Source of the DNA: Longispora albida DSM 44784 | GTDB lineage: Bacteria > Actinomycetota > Actinomycetes > Mycobacteriales > Micromonosporaceae | Direction: 5' to 3' | NCBI RefSeq assembly: GCF_000379825.1 | Contig: NZ_KB903835.1 | Location: forward strand, 599-64,598 | Length of the DNA stretch: 64,000 bases | Shown here: positions 26,812 to 36,020 of the stretch, piece by piece | Position numbering within the stretch: position 1 is the stretch's first letter | How the letters are laid out: every line of letters begins with the position of its first letter | Translations under genes and position numbers: made by a program | Notes under the pieces: generated by a model | The model's database searches: none | Seen by the model: the letters and a program-made list of their open reading frames with translations, nothing else | Told to the model about the DNA's origin: nothing

Positions 26812-29800
26812 ATGAGCGCACAGAAACCCAGCAGGACCAGGCAGAACTTAGCAAGGCTCCTGGCGTCGGCAGGACTCGCCAGTGTCCTCGCCGCGCCAGG
26901 CCTCAGCAGCCCGGCGGCAGCCGGGGACACCGCACCGGCCGCCGCGTCGCCACGCGATACGGCCATGGCGCACGCCCGGCGCACCGGCCAGCGAGCCGAG
27001 ATCACCGACCAGGGCGACGAGCGCACCACCATCTTCGCCAACCCCGACGGCACCTACACCGCCGAGCAGCGCCTGACGCCGTCCCGCGTACGCCGCAACG
27101 GCACCTGGACGCCGATCGACCTGAACCTGCGCAAGCGAACCGACGGAACCATCGCACCCGCCGCCTCCACAGTGGATGTCCGCCTCGCAGGCAGCACCTC
27201 GGGAACCACCCAGAGCGCCGCCGCCGGCAGCGCGCCCGCGCCGACGGCGTTCATGACGCTTGCCGACGGCGACCGGTCCCTGCAGATGAGCTGGCCCGGC
27301 ACACTGCCCGCGCCCGTCATCGGCGGTGACGTCGCGACCTACGCCGAGATCCTGCCCGGCATCGACCTCAAGGTCCGCACCACCGCCACCGGTGTCGCGA
27401 AACTGTTCGTGGTCAAAAACCGCGACGCAGCAGCCCGCGTCGCCGCCATCCCGCTCGGGCTGCAGACCCGCAACCTCACCGTCACCGCCGGTGAGTCCGG
27501 CAGCCTCACCGCGAGCGCCGCGGACGGCAAGCCCGTGTTCTCCTCCGGCACGTCCTGGTCGTGGGACTCCAGTACCCGCACCGTGCCTGGTGACCGCAGC
27601 GGTGAGGCACCGGCCAGCATCTGGTCCCCGGCCCGCGGAGCGAAAACCACACCTGTCGGCGTGGCACTCACCGGCAGCACGCTCACCCTCACACCCGAAC
27701 CGGGCCTGCTCACCGCCGCTGACACCGTGTATCCCGTCTACATCGACCCGACCTGGAACGGGAACGGGAACATGGCATGGACCATGGTCAACGGCAAGTC
27801 CGACAAGACCGGGGCCTCCTACTGGAACGGATCCGGCTCGCCCGGCAGCGACGGCCTCATCCAGATCGGCGCCGACGACTACGGCAACAAGTTCCGCTCC
27901 TTCATCCAGCACGACACCACCTGGTTCTCCGGCAAGAACGTCCTGGAAGCCAACTGGTACATCACCATGACCCACGCCTGGTCCTGGGCCTGCGACGAAC
28001 CATCCGCCCCGTACGCGCTGTGGCTCGCCAACCGCATCGACCCCGGCATGAACTGGAACAACAGCTCCAGCACCTGGTCCAGCCAGATCGAAGGCGACAC
28101 CCGCACCCACGGCAACAACCTTCCCGGATCATCCGCGAGCTGCCCGAACAACATCCGGGTCCGCTTCAACGTCACCAATGCCGCCCAGACATCGGCGAAC
28201 AGCGGCTGGTCCAGCCTCGTCTTCGGGCTGCGCACCATCGAAAGCACCAAGGACGGCTGGCGGCGGTTCGGGGAATCCGCCGACGGCGGCCCGTACCTGT
28301 CCGTCCGGTACAACATCCCGCCCGCCGTGCCCGCGTCGCTGGCCATGTACCCGTACAAGCCATGCGGCAGCACCAGCGACCCAGCCCTGCTCACCACTCC
28401 CACGCCCGTGTTCACCGCCTGGCTGTCAGACCCCGACGGAGACGGCGTCAGCGCGGCACTCGAGTTCAGTGACCTGTGGGGCAACCTGATCTACACCCAC
28501 GCCTCACCCATCGTCAGCGGAGCAGGCGGTGGTGCGAGCATCACCTGGGCACCCATCCCCGCAGGAAAACTCGCCGAAGGCGTCACCTACACCTACCGGG
28601 CACGAGCAGGCGACGGCTACGTCTGGGGCGGATACACCGGAAGCTGCGCCCTGCTCATCGACACCACACCACCCTCAGCCCCGCCGATCATCGACGTCAG
28701 CGCCTTCGGCGAGATCGGCCTGCCAGCCGGCACGATCGGGGAGGTGATCTTCAAGCCCAACGGAAGCACCGACAACGCCCGCTACCGCTACGGCTTCGAC
28801 AAGACCGCGCTCACGATGTCAGTGCCCGCTCGGGCAAATGGTGAGGTCACGGTCCCGATCACCCTGTACAACACCGACATCACCACCCTCTACGTCCAGC
28901 CCGAAGACCGGGCCGGCAACAAGGGCGGCGAAGCAACCATCGCCAGCCAGAAAATCCAGGCCCTCACCAACGAAGACCCGCCACCTGCCAAGACACCCTC
29001 CGACGTCAACGGTGACGGCCGCGGCGACATCACCGCCCTGCACGCCAACCCCATAACCGGTGCAAGCGACGTCGTCACCTGGATCGCCAAGCCCTCCGGC
29101 GGCGTCTACGACCCGGTCACCGTCTGGACCCCCGGCATCGACCCCGCATACGCGCCAGGCAAGGTCAAGCACATCACCGGCGACTTCAATGGCGACGGCC
29201 GCACCGACACCGCCCTCTTCCGCGCCGAACCCGGCGCTTACGGCCGTATCACCCTCCACAACCTCGCCTCCAACGGCACCTTCCTCACCACGCCCGCTGC
29301 TGCAGCCTGGGACAGCGGGAACAACGGCTGGTGGCTCGACCGCATGAAAATCGGCGCCGGCGACCTCACCGGCGACGGCAAAGACGACATCGCCATCACC
29401 TACCGCTACGACAACAACGGCTACAAAGTCTTCGTCCTGACCGCCAGCTCCGGCGGCACCTTCACCATCGGCGAGTGGAAGGACAACGGCACCGCCGCCG
29501 ACTGGAACTACCTCACCCAGTCACTCGCCGACTACAACGGCGACGGCAAAACAGACCTCATCCACTCCTACGACTACGGCAACTGCGCCACCAAGATCTG
29601 GCTCAGCACGTCCACCGGCACCACCTTCAACGCCTGGAGCACCGTCATCGACAAACCCGCAGGCTACTGGTGCATGGCCGCCGTCAAGCAAGCCACCGGC
29701 GACGTCACCGGCGACGGCAAAACAGACCTGATCCACATCTACGACTACGGCAACGGCCGCGTCGCCGCCTGGGCCTTCGCAGGTGGCAACTACGCCAGCC

Positions 29801-30030
29801 ACAGCATCATCTGGGACTCCGGCACCGGCGAGACCACCTGGCCGAACTGGAAACCGGCCATCATCAACGCCAACGGCACAGGCAAAGCCGAGATCTTCCA
29901 CGCCTACAACACCTCAGGCGCCACCGACATTTACCAGGCCCTCATCAGCCCGGCTGTCCCAGGCCCGGAAACCTTCCACCTCAGCACACCCGCCAGGTAC
30001 CTCAATTGGAACAACATCACCATTGCGTAA
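26812..30030 (+). CDS. Large secreted protein with C-terminal FG-GAP/VCBS repeats
   Basis: 1072 residues. The ATG at 26812 is chosen for its GAGGGAGGAG ribosome site and the signal peptide that follows (RTRQNLARLLASAGLASVLAAPG). Residues about 50-330 resemble the N-terminal part of secreted DNRLRE/RHS-associated proteins (TYAEILPGIDLKVRTT; YPVYIDPTWNG). A fibronectin-like segment follows. Five calcium-binding D-x-[NT]-G-D-G motifs occur at residues 731, 791, 851, 907 and 964, spaced about 60 apart, as in beta-propeller FG-GAP repeats. The ILPGIDL and YPVYIDP motifs are common in proteins encoded beside actinobacterial RHS genes, so the two products may cooperate at the cell surface. There is no sortase motif or C-terminal membrane helix. 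Confidence 0.85.
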   Translation: MSAQKPSRTRQNLARLLASAGLASVLAAPGLSSPAAAGDTAPAAASPRDTAMAHARRTGQRAEITDQGDERTTIFANPDGTYTAEQRLTPSRVRRNGTWTPIDLNLRKRTDGTIAPAASTVDVRLAGSTSGTTQSAAAGSAPAPTAFMTLADGDRSLQMSWPGTLPAPVIGGDVATYAEILPGIDLKVRTTATGVAKLFVVKNRDAAARVAAIPLGLQTRNLTVTAGESGSLTASAADGKPVFSSGTSWSWDSSTRTVPGDRSGEAPASIWSPARGAKTTPVGVALTGSTLTLTPEPGLLTAADTVYPVYIDPTWNGNGNMAWTMVNGKSDKTGASYWNGSGSPGSDGLIQIGADDYGNKFRSFIQHDTTWFSGKNVLEANWYITMTHAWSWACDEPSAPYALWLANRIDPGMNWNNSSSTWSSQIEGDTRTHGNNLPGSSASCPNNIRVRFNVTNAAQTSANSGWSSLVFGLRTIESTKDGWRRFGESADGGPYLSVRYNIPPAVPASLAMYPYKPCGSTSDPALLTTPTPVFTAWLSDPDGDGVSAALEFSDLWGNLIYTHASPIVSGAGGGASITWAPIPAGKLAEGVTYTYRARAGDGYVWGGYTGSCALLIDTTPPSAPPIIDVSAFGEIGLPAGTIGEVIFKPNGSTDNARYRYGFDKTALTMSVPARANGEVTVPITLYNTDITTLYVQPEDRAGNKGGEATIASQKIQALTNEDPPPAKTPSDVNGDGRGDITALHANPITGASDVVTWIAKPSGGVYDPVTVWTPGIDPAYAPGKVKHITGDFNGDGRTDTALFRAEPGAYGRITLHNLASNGTFLTTPAAAAWDSGNNGWWLDRMKIGAGDLTGDGKDDIAITYRYDNNGYKVFVLTASSGGTFTIGEWKDNGTAADWNYLTQSLADYNGDGKTDLIHSYDYGNCATKIWLSTSTGTTFNAWSTVIDKPAGYWCMAAVKQATGDVTGDGKTDLIHIYDYGNGRVAAWAFAGGNYASHSIIWDSGTGETTWPNWKPAIINANGTGKAEIFHAYNTSGATDIYQALISPAVPGPETFHLSTPARYLNWNNITIA

Positions 30031-30037
30031 GCAGAGC

Positions 30038-30071
30038 GAGCCGCCCGCAGGCACATGCCTGCGGGCGGCTC
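30038..30071 (+). terminator. Strong hairpin after FG-GAP gene
   Basis: GAGCCGCCCGCAGGC (30038-30052), a four-base ACAT loop, and GCCTGCGGGCGGCTC (30057-30071): a perfect 15-bp GC-rich stem eight bases after the stop codon. Confidence 0.85.
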
Positions 30072-30110
30072 AGCTACGCCTTAGAGGGCGTTTGATTTAC
30101 ACCTTTTGCG

Positions 30111-30490
30111 TTAGTAGGTGTCTTGCCAGGTGGGTGTGGATTCGTCTGTTATCCGTTTGCTGGTGTTGTCGATCATCGCAATGTGGGTCATTGCTTCGGA
30201 GCTCGTCGGGAGGGTCTCGTAGTCGCGGGCGAGCCGGCGGTGGAGCATGAGCCAGCCCAGGGTGCGTTCGATCACCCCGTCGCTTGATCACGGAGAAACC
30301 TCGGGTTTCGGGTTCCCGGGTGATGACCTCGGGGTCGATGCCGAGGGCGGCGGCGTGTTCGACGAACTTGTTCTTGAAGCCCTGGTCGACCCAGGTCTTG
30401 GTGATCGTGGGGTGGAGGTTTTTGGCCTGGTCGAGGACTTGAACTACTTCGCTGTCCGGTCCGGGCGGCGAACCGCCGGAGTTCAAACCA
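30111..30490 (-). pseudogene. IS5-type transposase C-terminal fragment, frameshifted
   Basis: On the minus strand, HPTITKTWVDQGFKNKFVEHAA and the following GIDPEVITREPETRGF are the second catalytic-Asp region of an IS5-group DDE transposase. A frameshift near 30285 moves the rest to another frame, which reads VIERTLGWLMLHRRLARDYE and ends in RITDESTPTWQDTY and a stop at 30111-30113. The N-terminal half is missing. The downstream edge AGAGGGCGTTTGATTTACACC may be the IS end. It is inactive. Confidence 0.85.
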
Positions 30491-30840
30491 GTCCATGATC
30501 AGGTGCGGGTGTTCAAGGTCCTGAGCACCGTGATGGCCGCTCCTTGGTCGGGGAAGTACGGTGAGGCGGTGTGCGTGGCTGTTGTCTGCGCGGATCGGAG
30601 CGGCAGGGCTGGATCGGGCTATGCCCGATCGACTCCCTGATTCAGGACGATTTTGCGCATTTGGTCTAATGGTCGCGTCAACTTGAACTCACCTTCGAAC
30701 AAATCTCCGAAGGGGTACCTGTCCGCGCTAGAGCGATGGTAGAAAGACAAGCGATCAAGAAGCTCCGGGTGAACGGCCCCAGCGGGCGCGGGAAGCCCTG
30801 GCTGGCTGCAGGTCGGAATACGACAGGATCAGGTGATCAT

Positions 30841-31485
30841 GTGACAGGTTCACCGACCAGTGCCTTCGCCGAAGCGACCGTGCCGAGGTGGCACCCCAGA
30901 TCCCTCGCCGACTTCCTGGCATCCGAGTCCGTGTGGACGCCAATCCGCATGTGGGGAGCCCGGGCCTTCGCAGGACATCGCCTCGACACCGCCGAGCATC
31001 ATCGCCGGATGCGGGCCGGGCTGGGATCCATTGAAAGCACTGATGTTCTGGACCTGCTGTTTTCCCTGCCTGCGGGACTTCCCGTGCCTGTCGCGTCGCT
31101 GTCCAGGCATCAGCGGAGGATACTTGCCCGGCTGCCGGCCGGGGTGCTGGACTTCGATGGTTGCAATGTCGTCAGGCGGGTGCAGAACCCTGTCCGGGTG
31201 GATCTCGTCGTTGTTCCTGCCCTGAACTGGCGGACAGGGCTGCATGCCGCTGGCCGTTACGCCCCGTTCAGCGCCCGGGCGATGTGGCTTCCGGGGCTGC
31301 CGGGCGATCACGATGAGCTGTTCTGCGAGGCGGAGCGGTTCGGTATCGGGGTACTGGCTGGCTTCCGGGGACGGCCGGAGGTGCTGGTGCCTCCGGCGCC
31401 GTATGTCCGCCAACGGTTCACACCCGCCGGCTGGCTGTTCGCTGAGAAGCTCTACTCGCAGGTCGCCTCAGTGGCTGGCCGGTAG
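30841..31485 (+). CDS. Hypothetical protein, 214 aa
   Basis: I do not recognise this family. The frame is open from 30736, but the first 35 codons look non-coding and the GTG at 30841 (VTGSPTSAFAEATVPRW) is a plausible start. It has no signal peptide or clear membrane segment. Features include HRLDTAEHHRRMRAGLGS, LSRHQRRILARLPAG and an RAMWLPGLPGDHDELFCEAERFGIG stretch, suggesting a soluble alpha/beta protein that may bind nucleic acid. Its 3' end overlaps by 18 bases the convergent TGT-like gene, so the three genes at 30.8-33.7 kb may form one functional block. Confidence 0.55.
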   Translation: MTGSPTSAFAEATVPRWHPRSLADFLASESVWTPIRMWGARAFAGHRLDTAEHHRRMRAGLGSIESTDVLDLLFSLPAGLPVPVASLSRHQRRILARLPAGVLDFDGCNVVRRVQNPVRVDLVVVPALNWRTGLHAAGRYAPFSARAMWLPGLPGDHDELFCEAERFGIGVLAGFRGRPEVLVPPAPYVRQRFTPAGWLFAEKLYSQVASVAGR

Positions 31486-32625
31486 TAGCTCCGCCAGTTT
31501 CGCCATCCGTTTGAGGGTCTCGCCTGGCTGGAATGCGCCCGGTTGCTGGATGCGCTCGTTTTCGGCCGGGTAGGCCTTCGCGGCACGCTGGACCTGATCG
31601 ATCAGCCAGGCTTGCCGCTGGGCGAGGGTCATCGGCCGCATCTGTGCCCAGAAGAGGCTCCAGGCGGCCACGTTGTGCTCGAGCGCCTCGGCCCTGATTT
31701 CTGGATCGCTGCTGTCGAAGCGGTCTAGGCGGTGTCCTTTGCAGACGGCGCAGCCGCAGCTTAGCGGTTCGGCGTTCGCCCACCGGCGGGCCAGGGTGTC
31801 GCCCCTGAAGTAGCCCCACAGTTCCGGGACCAGTACCGACGGCCTGCCGCTTCCGTTGCCGTGCTGGGTCGCCTCGTCTGGAGGCGGGGCGTGGCGCAGT
31901 GTGGTCGACGCCCCGACCCCGGTGAACATGGCGCCGTGGGCCATGCAGTCGAAACCGGTGATCATGTCGGTGCGCCACACTCCGAGCTGCGGTACCTCGC
32001 GGCACACCCGCCGCAGATTGCCGACGATGTCGGCGTAGCGGTCAGTCGGGTTGTACTGGCCGCCGAGGACCAGCGCGATCGGGACCCCGGTCGGCTGAAG
32101 GATCGCGATCAGCTGGTCGACGGCGTCCTTGCGCAGGAAGGCGACATCGACGGGGAAAAGCGCAGCCACATCGCGCCGCCCGATCTCACGGATCATGTTG
32201 CGGGCGGCCTTCAGCGCGGGCGTGTCACCGCCGGTGATGTAGCCAGTCGGAGTCGCCGCCACCGTGACCCCCCGGGCGCGCAGGTCGTCATAGAAGCCCA
32301 GCGTGAACAGCGCGCCGTCCGGTTCGGGCGGGTATTGCAGTGGCGCCTGGCGGGAAGCCAGATGCCGGGTGTACGCGGCGATGTCGGCGACGACGGGCAC
32401 GGGACATTTGGCGCGGAGTTCGCCTGCACGCTTACCCGCCTCCGGCCCGCACAGAGAGAGGCCTGTGGTCATGGGGTCGAGGTTCTCCGGGATGACCGGG
32501 TGGTACTTGGCCGACATCAGGTGAAACACCCTGCCGGACAACGCAGTGGCACCTGCCGGAGAAGCCGCAGTCTTGATCTCCTGCCCGGGCTGTCGCTGCG
32601 GCGGGAGCGGGGAGCTGTGCGTCAT
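31468..32625 (-). CDS. tRNA-guanine transglycosylase-like (TGT/DpdA superfamily?) protein
   Basis: 385 residues. The C-terminal part carries a TGT-style zinc site: Cys290-Gly-Cys292-Ala-Val-Cys295 followed by His317 in an EHN motif, close to the C-x-C-x2-C...H spacing of TGT enzymes. The preceding region looks like a TIM barrel (ALVLGGQYNPTDRYADIV, TDMITGFDCMAHGAMFTGVGAS, LRH). The paralogue DpdA exchanges guanine for preQ0 in DNA, and the SG/LRH features recall that group more than the tRNA enzyme. Activity is not provable here. The gene follows an XRE-ImmA metallopeptidase gene by 36 bases on the same strand and probably shares its promoter. No other 7-deazaguanine genes are in view. Confidence 0.5.
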   Translation of the reverse strand: MTHSSPLPPQRQPGQEIKTAASPAGATALSGRVFHLMSAKYHPVIPENLDPMTTGLSLCGPEAGKRAGELRAKCPVPVVADIAAYTRHLASRQAPLQYPPEPDGALFTLGFYDDLRARGVTVAATPTGYITGGDTPALKAARNMIREIGRRDVAALFPVDVAFLRKDAVDQLIAILQPTGVPIALVLGGQYNPTDRYADIVGNLRRVCREVPQLGVWRTDMITGFDCMAHGAMFTGVGASTTLRHAPPPDEATQHGNGSGRPSVLVPELWGYFRGDTLARRWANAEPLSCGCAVCKGHRLDRFDSSDPEIRAEALEHNVAAWSLFWAQMRPMTLAQRQAWLIDQVQRAAKAYPAENERIQQPGAFQPGETLKRMAKLAELLPASH

Positions 32626-32661
32626 TCATCCACCTCATAGGAAGGTGTGCCCTTGCGGGCG

Positions 32662-33714
32662 CTACTGTGACGACGTTGCGAGGTACAACTGCTCGAACTC
32701 CGCCGGGAACAGCCCCGCGGTAGCGGCGAGCTGCTCGACGGTCATGCCCCGGACATGGATGAGATCCGAGACAACATTAGCGACTGTGGATGGAAATTCC
32801 GGCCTGATGTGCACCGGCTCCTGGAGCTTGTAGCCCAGTGTGCTCATCTCAATGACCAGGTTGCGGTACTGCCAGTCGCTGAGGACACCCAGATCACGGG
32901 CACGGCGCGTCAGCGCCGCCATCGAAACGCCCCAGACCAGCTTCAGTTTCTCCAGCGTGGCCAGGTCCAGCCCGCCGCGCAGCGAGTTCCTGATTCCCGC
33001 AGCCGGCATCAGGAACTCGGAGGCGAACTGGTCGGCCTCCTTCTCCTGAACCGGCGTTGCTCCCGGCTTCTCGTGCATGAGCACATGTCCCAGCTCGTGG
33101 GAGAGGCTGAAACGCATGCGATCGGCGGGCGCGGAGTCGTTGACGACGAAAAAGGGGAAGGCACCCTCCGGCCACAAGCTCACCGCATCCAGCTCGCGCG
33201 TGCCGAGATCCCGGCGCAGGACGACACCGCCGGCGTCTTCAACCACTGCCGTCAGGTCCGCAAGCGGCCCGTCGCCGAGCCCCAGCTTTTCCCGCAGAAT
33301 CCCGGCGATGTCGGCGGGCGAGTCCTCAGCCGAGGCCGGAAGGCGGAAGAGGCCGAGCTCGCGGGTGCCTGAGGTACGCAGCACGCGATCGACCTGCCGG
33401 CGCTGGTAGGACAGGTTGGCGTGGATCACCCGGAGCGCAGGAGCGCCCAGCGACGCCTTTTTGCGATGGTGAATGAGACCAACGGCGCTCTCGGGGTCTG
33501 GTGGCTCGCATAGCGTGGGAACCGGATAGCCCAGGACCTGCGAGAACGCTTCCAAACGAGCACCGGCGACAGCGACCTTGCCGCTCTCCGCCCGGCTTAC
33601 GTAGCCCTGGGAAACTGGCTCGCCCAGAGTGTCGGACATCGCCCTGGCCACATCAGCTTGCTGTAGCTTCCGGGTCTCGCGGGCTTGGGCGAGCATCGGG
33701 CCGTTCGCTTCCAC
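32662..33714 (-). CDS. XRE-family regulator with ImmA/IrrE metallopeptidase domain
   Basis: 350 residues. An N-terminal helix-turn-helix of XRE type (LAQARETRKLQQADVARAM, SQGYVSRAESGKVAV) leads to a zinc peptidase domain with the HExxH motif in RFSLSHELGHVLMH and a downstream EKEADQFASEFLMP, the classical ImmA/IrrE signature. GTG start at 33714 with GGAGGCG upstream. In the family, such proteins repress an operon and cleave a regulator on damage or infection; a fused HTH allows autoregulation. It sits directly before the TGT-like gene and probably controls it. Confidence 0.9.
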   Translation of the reverse strand: MEANGPMLAQARETRKLQQADVARAMSDTLGEPVSQGYVSRAESGKVAVAGARLEAFSQVLGYPVPTLCEPPDPESAVGLIHHRKKASLGAPALRVIHANLSYQRRQVDRVLRTSGTRELGLFRLPASAEDSPADIAGILREKLGLGDGPLADLTAVVEDAGGVVLRRDLGTRELDAVSLWPEGAFPFFVVNDSAPADRMRFSLSHELGHVLMHEKPGATPVQEKEADQFASEFLMPAAGIRNSLRGGLDLATLEKLKLVWGVSMAALTRRARDLGVLSDWQYRNLVIEMSTLGYKLQEPVHIRPEFPSTVANVVSDLIHVRGMTVEQLAATAGLFPAEFEQLYLATSSQ

Positions 33715-34001
33715 GTGCTCGCCTCCTTCTCAAGTCCTGATGCCAGCGAGGTCACACTATCACCCTCCGGGTGCCAAGCAAATGGGATACCTCAAATTTC
33801 TACCCCAAAATATTCCGCGCGTACGCCTCTGCGCCTGGTTGCCAGAGCATCGTCTCGCCGTCTAGAGCGCAGTCGCGATGGGCGGCCGGCTGCAGCTCCG
33901 GCTCGTGGCGGGCCGGCGCAAGCCGGATGGTCCCGCAGGAAGGCGGGGGTTCCCTGCCTCCCCCAGCCTTCTGCGCCGACGTCACGGCTGGTCTTCCGGG
34001 G

Positions 34002-34316
34002 CTACACGAGGCGATCGAGTGCCGCTGTAGTTGCGATGGCCGCTGTGATTCCGGCGGGGATGCCGATGAGGTAGGCGAGTACGGGGGTGGTGGTGCCGAG
34101 GGCTGTGACGCTGGTGCTGAACCCGGTGATGAGCCCTACCAGGACGGCTATGGCGTGGATGACGAGACTGCGCGGGGTGAACAGCTTGCTTGCGGGGCGG
34201 GAGGCTGCCGTGGTGCGGGGGCGACGTCTGCTGTTCGCAGTACGGGAGTTGGGTGACTGGGTGCGGGGCTGTGTCGGGTCGTGCGGGTGCACAGGTTCTC
34301 CTTGTTCGCGGGTCAT
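34002..34316 (-). CDS. Small two-helix membrane protein, 104 aa
   Basis: Translation from ATG 34316 gives a 48-residue polar, Arg/Pro/Thr-rich head and two hydrophobic helices (LVIHAIAVLVGLITGFSTSV and TPVLAYLIGIPAGITAAIATTA). The open frame continues much further upstream but antisense to the TPR gene and reads as non-coding, so this shorter start is chosen. It follows the sigma/TPR gene pair by 97 bases on the same strand and may be the membrane component of that module. Confidence 0.55.
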   Translation of the reverse strand: MTREQGEPVHPHDPTQPRTQSPNSRTANSRRRPRTTAASRPASKLFTPRSLVIHAIAVLVGLITGFSTSVTALGTTTPVLAYLIGIPAGITAAIATTAALDRLV

Positions 34317-34413
34317 GGTGCGCGTTCGGTTGTGGCGGTTATGAGTTCCGGGTACAGGCTTGCGCCATGCCTGGTGATCGGGCTCGGGTCCTGCCAGGCT
34401 GCGGCGTTCCTGG

Positions 34414-35475
34414 TCAGGGATTGTCTGGCGGGCTGGCTGGCCCGCCGGCCGCGACCAGTTCGCGGAGGAAATCGAAGAGGATGCCGCTGGAGACCCGCGC
34501 GGGTGTGGGTGTCGGGTCGGGGTTCCTGCCGGCCCAGTCCATGAGCCTGCGGATGGGCGCGGGGCTATCTGGTTCGGAACCGGTGAGTGCTTGTGGCGTG
34601 GATTGCTGAATGGCGGGTATGCCGAAGCACAGCAGCGCGACGGTGGTGGTGGGAAATGACTGGGTGAGTGAGGCCACCCGCACGCATTGGGATCTGATCT
34701 CGTCGGATTCGTCGACCAGGACAGCGTTCCACAGCACGACCTGCGTGCTTGCGGTGTCGTCGTCTGGGCAGGGCTGTGCCAGAGCCAGAGGGTACGGGGT
34801 TCTGGACAGATAGCCGTGTGCGCGGCGTGTATGGGCGCTGCTGTCGTAGGCGGCGACGATGACTTCGGCTGCCTCACGTTCGGCTGCACGCCGCAGCTCG
34901 CGGGCTTGCTGGTGGGCAATGGCCACGATGGACATAGCCTTTTCCCGGGCTGCTGCGAGTTCCGCCCGGGCTTCCTGCCGGGCGCGGGAAATTTCAGTCA
35001 GCGCGGTGCGGCCGGGGTCGCTGATACCAGGGAGGCTGGCGCCTCTGGTTGTGTGTCCGGGCCACTGGCCGGTGATTTCCGGCCTCGGGCCGGGGACGGT
35101 GCTGTGCGGTTCGCTTGCCACGTCGGCGCACGGCTGGGGTGCTGTAGTTGGCGGGGCCGGGGCGAGGAACGGAATCGAGGTCAGCCGAGCGAGCGGCACC
35201 TCCGCTGCGGCGTATCCGCGGCTGAGGGCTTCCTGCAGCCATTGGGCGGCTTCGGCCTGCCGACCGGTTTGCGCGTAGAGCACGCCGAGTTCGTAGGCGG
35301 CTTGCCGAAGAAGCGCCGCTTCGATCTGGTTGTGCAGGCCGAGCATTTGTGCGGGGTCGGTGGCCGCGTGTTCGTAGCTAGCGAGGAGGGCCGTGTAGGC
35401 GTCGTCGGTCTCTTCGCCGGTGACAGGCTGCCGGGCCTGCCCCAATCGCCTGAGTTCGTCTTCGATGCTCATCAT
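34414..35475 (-). CDS. TPR/coiled-coil protein paired with ECF sigma factor, 353 aa
   Basis: Residues about 48-90 form a TPR unit (QAAYELGVLYAQTGRQAEAAQWLQEAL). A Pro-rich linker and then a long helix follow (ISRARQEARAELAAAREKAMSIVAIAHQQARELRR) and a conserved-looking C-terminal domain with VVLWNAVLVDESDEI and TVALLCFGIP. The TPR and 'REKAMSIVAIAHQQA' helix correspond to those of the protein at 16287, but no P-loop is present. The start overlaps the sigma-factor stop (ATGATG at 35470-35475), with GGAGGT just upstream. The pairing suggests it acts as a sensor or anti-sigma partner, although it has no known anti-sigma domain. Confidence 0.7.
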   Translation of the reverse strand: MMSIEDELRRLGQARQPVTGEETDDAYTALLASYEHAATDPAQMLGLHNQIEAALLRQAAYELGVLYAQTGRQAEAAQWLQEALSRGYAAAEVPLARLTSIPFLAPAPPTTAPQPCADVASEPHSTVPGPRPEITGQWPGHTTRGASLPGISDPGRTALTEISRARQEARAELAAAREKAMSIVAIAHQQARELRRAAEREAAEVIVAAYDSSAHTRRAHGYLSRTPYPLALAQPCPDDDTASTQVVLWNAVLVDESDEIRSQCVRVASLTQSFPTTTVALLCFGIPAIQQSTPQALTGSEPDSPAPIRRLMDWAGRNPDPTPTPARVSSGILFDFLRELVAAGGPASPPDNP

Positions 35476-36020
35476 TTACCTCCGGTAGTCGCCGGGTATC
35501 CCGCCAGGGCGGGGGCGTCTCGCAGCGCGTTCTTGGCCGCTGTGAGCCTGCTTTTGACCGTCTCCTCAGAGACACCGAGGATGTGCGCGACTTCCGCCCG
35601 GGGCATGTCCAGGTAGTAACGCAGCACCATCACGGTGCTCTGCTGCGGTGGCAGGGCCGCCAGAGCGGAGGCGAGATCCCGGCGGCAGTCGGCGGCTGCC
35701 ATGTCACCGGGATCGGGAGTCAGCATCATCCGCTGGCTGGTGTCGGCAGTCACTTCCACGGGCTTGACACGTTCCTTTGGCGGGCGCCGCCCCCAGTCGA
35801 CGATGGCGTCGGTGACCATCAGGTGCAGGACCGCCTCTGGGCGGGTGACCTCCGACGACCGGTAGTAGACGAGGAACTTCATCCAGACCTTCTGCGCGAG
35901 ATCCTTGGCGAGTTCGCGGTCCGAGGTCGCGAACGCGAGCTTGTGCAGTGTCCAGGGGTAGTTGAGCCGGTGGAACGACTGCATCCAGTTGTCCTCAGCC
36001 GCTCGGGGAGTTCTGTTCAC
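35472..36020 (-). CDS. ECF-type sigma factor, 182 aa
   Basis: The start is GTG at 36020, with AGGAG eight bases upstream; the longer open frame lacks a ribosome site. The sigma-2 region is recognisable (LHKLAFATSDRELAKDLAQKVWMKFL). The sigma-4 helix-turn-helix is clear (ALPPQQSTVMVLRYYLDM, GVSEETVKSRLTAAKNALRD). It ends near PALAGY, like the sigma factor at 15706. It overlaps the TPR gene that follows. The divergent gene at 36616 encodes another sigma factor, separated by 595 bases, so this is a sigma-factor cluster that may cross-regulate. Confidence 0.8.
   Translation of the reverse strand: MNRTPRAAEDNWMQSFHRLNYPWTLHKLAFATSDRELAKDLAQKVWMKFLVYYRSSEVTRPEAVLHLMVTDAIVDWGRRPPKERVKPVEVTADTSQRMMLTPDPGDMAAADCRRDLASALAALPPQQSTVMVLRYYLDMPRAEVAHILGVSEETVKSRLTAAKNALRDAPALAGYPATTGGK

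Noticed and set aside
29331-30095. 254-codon plus-strand frame after the FG-GAP repeats
   Set aside because: The product is almost all Arg, His and Gln, typical of a shifted frame of the FG-GAP gene.
34002-34919. 305-codon frame containing the small membrane protein
   Set aside because: Most of it lies antisense to the TPR gene and is Pro/Ser/Thr-rich. Only the last 104 codons look coding.
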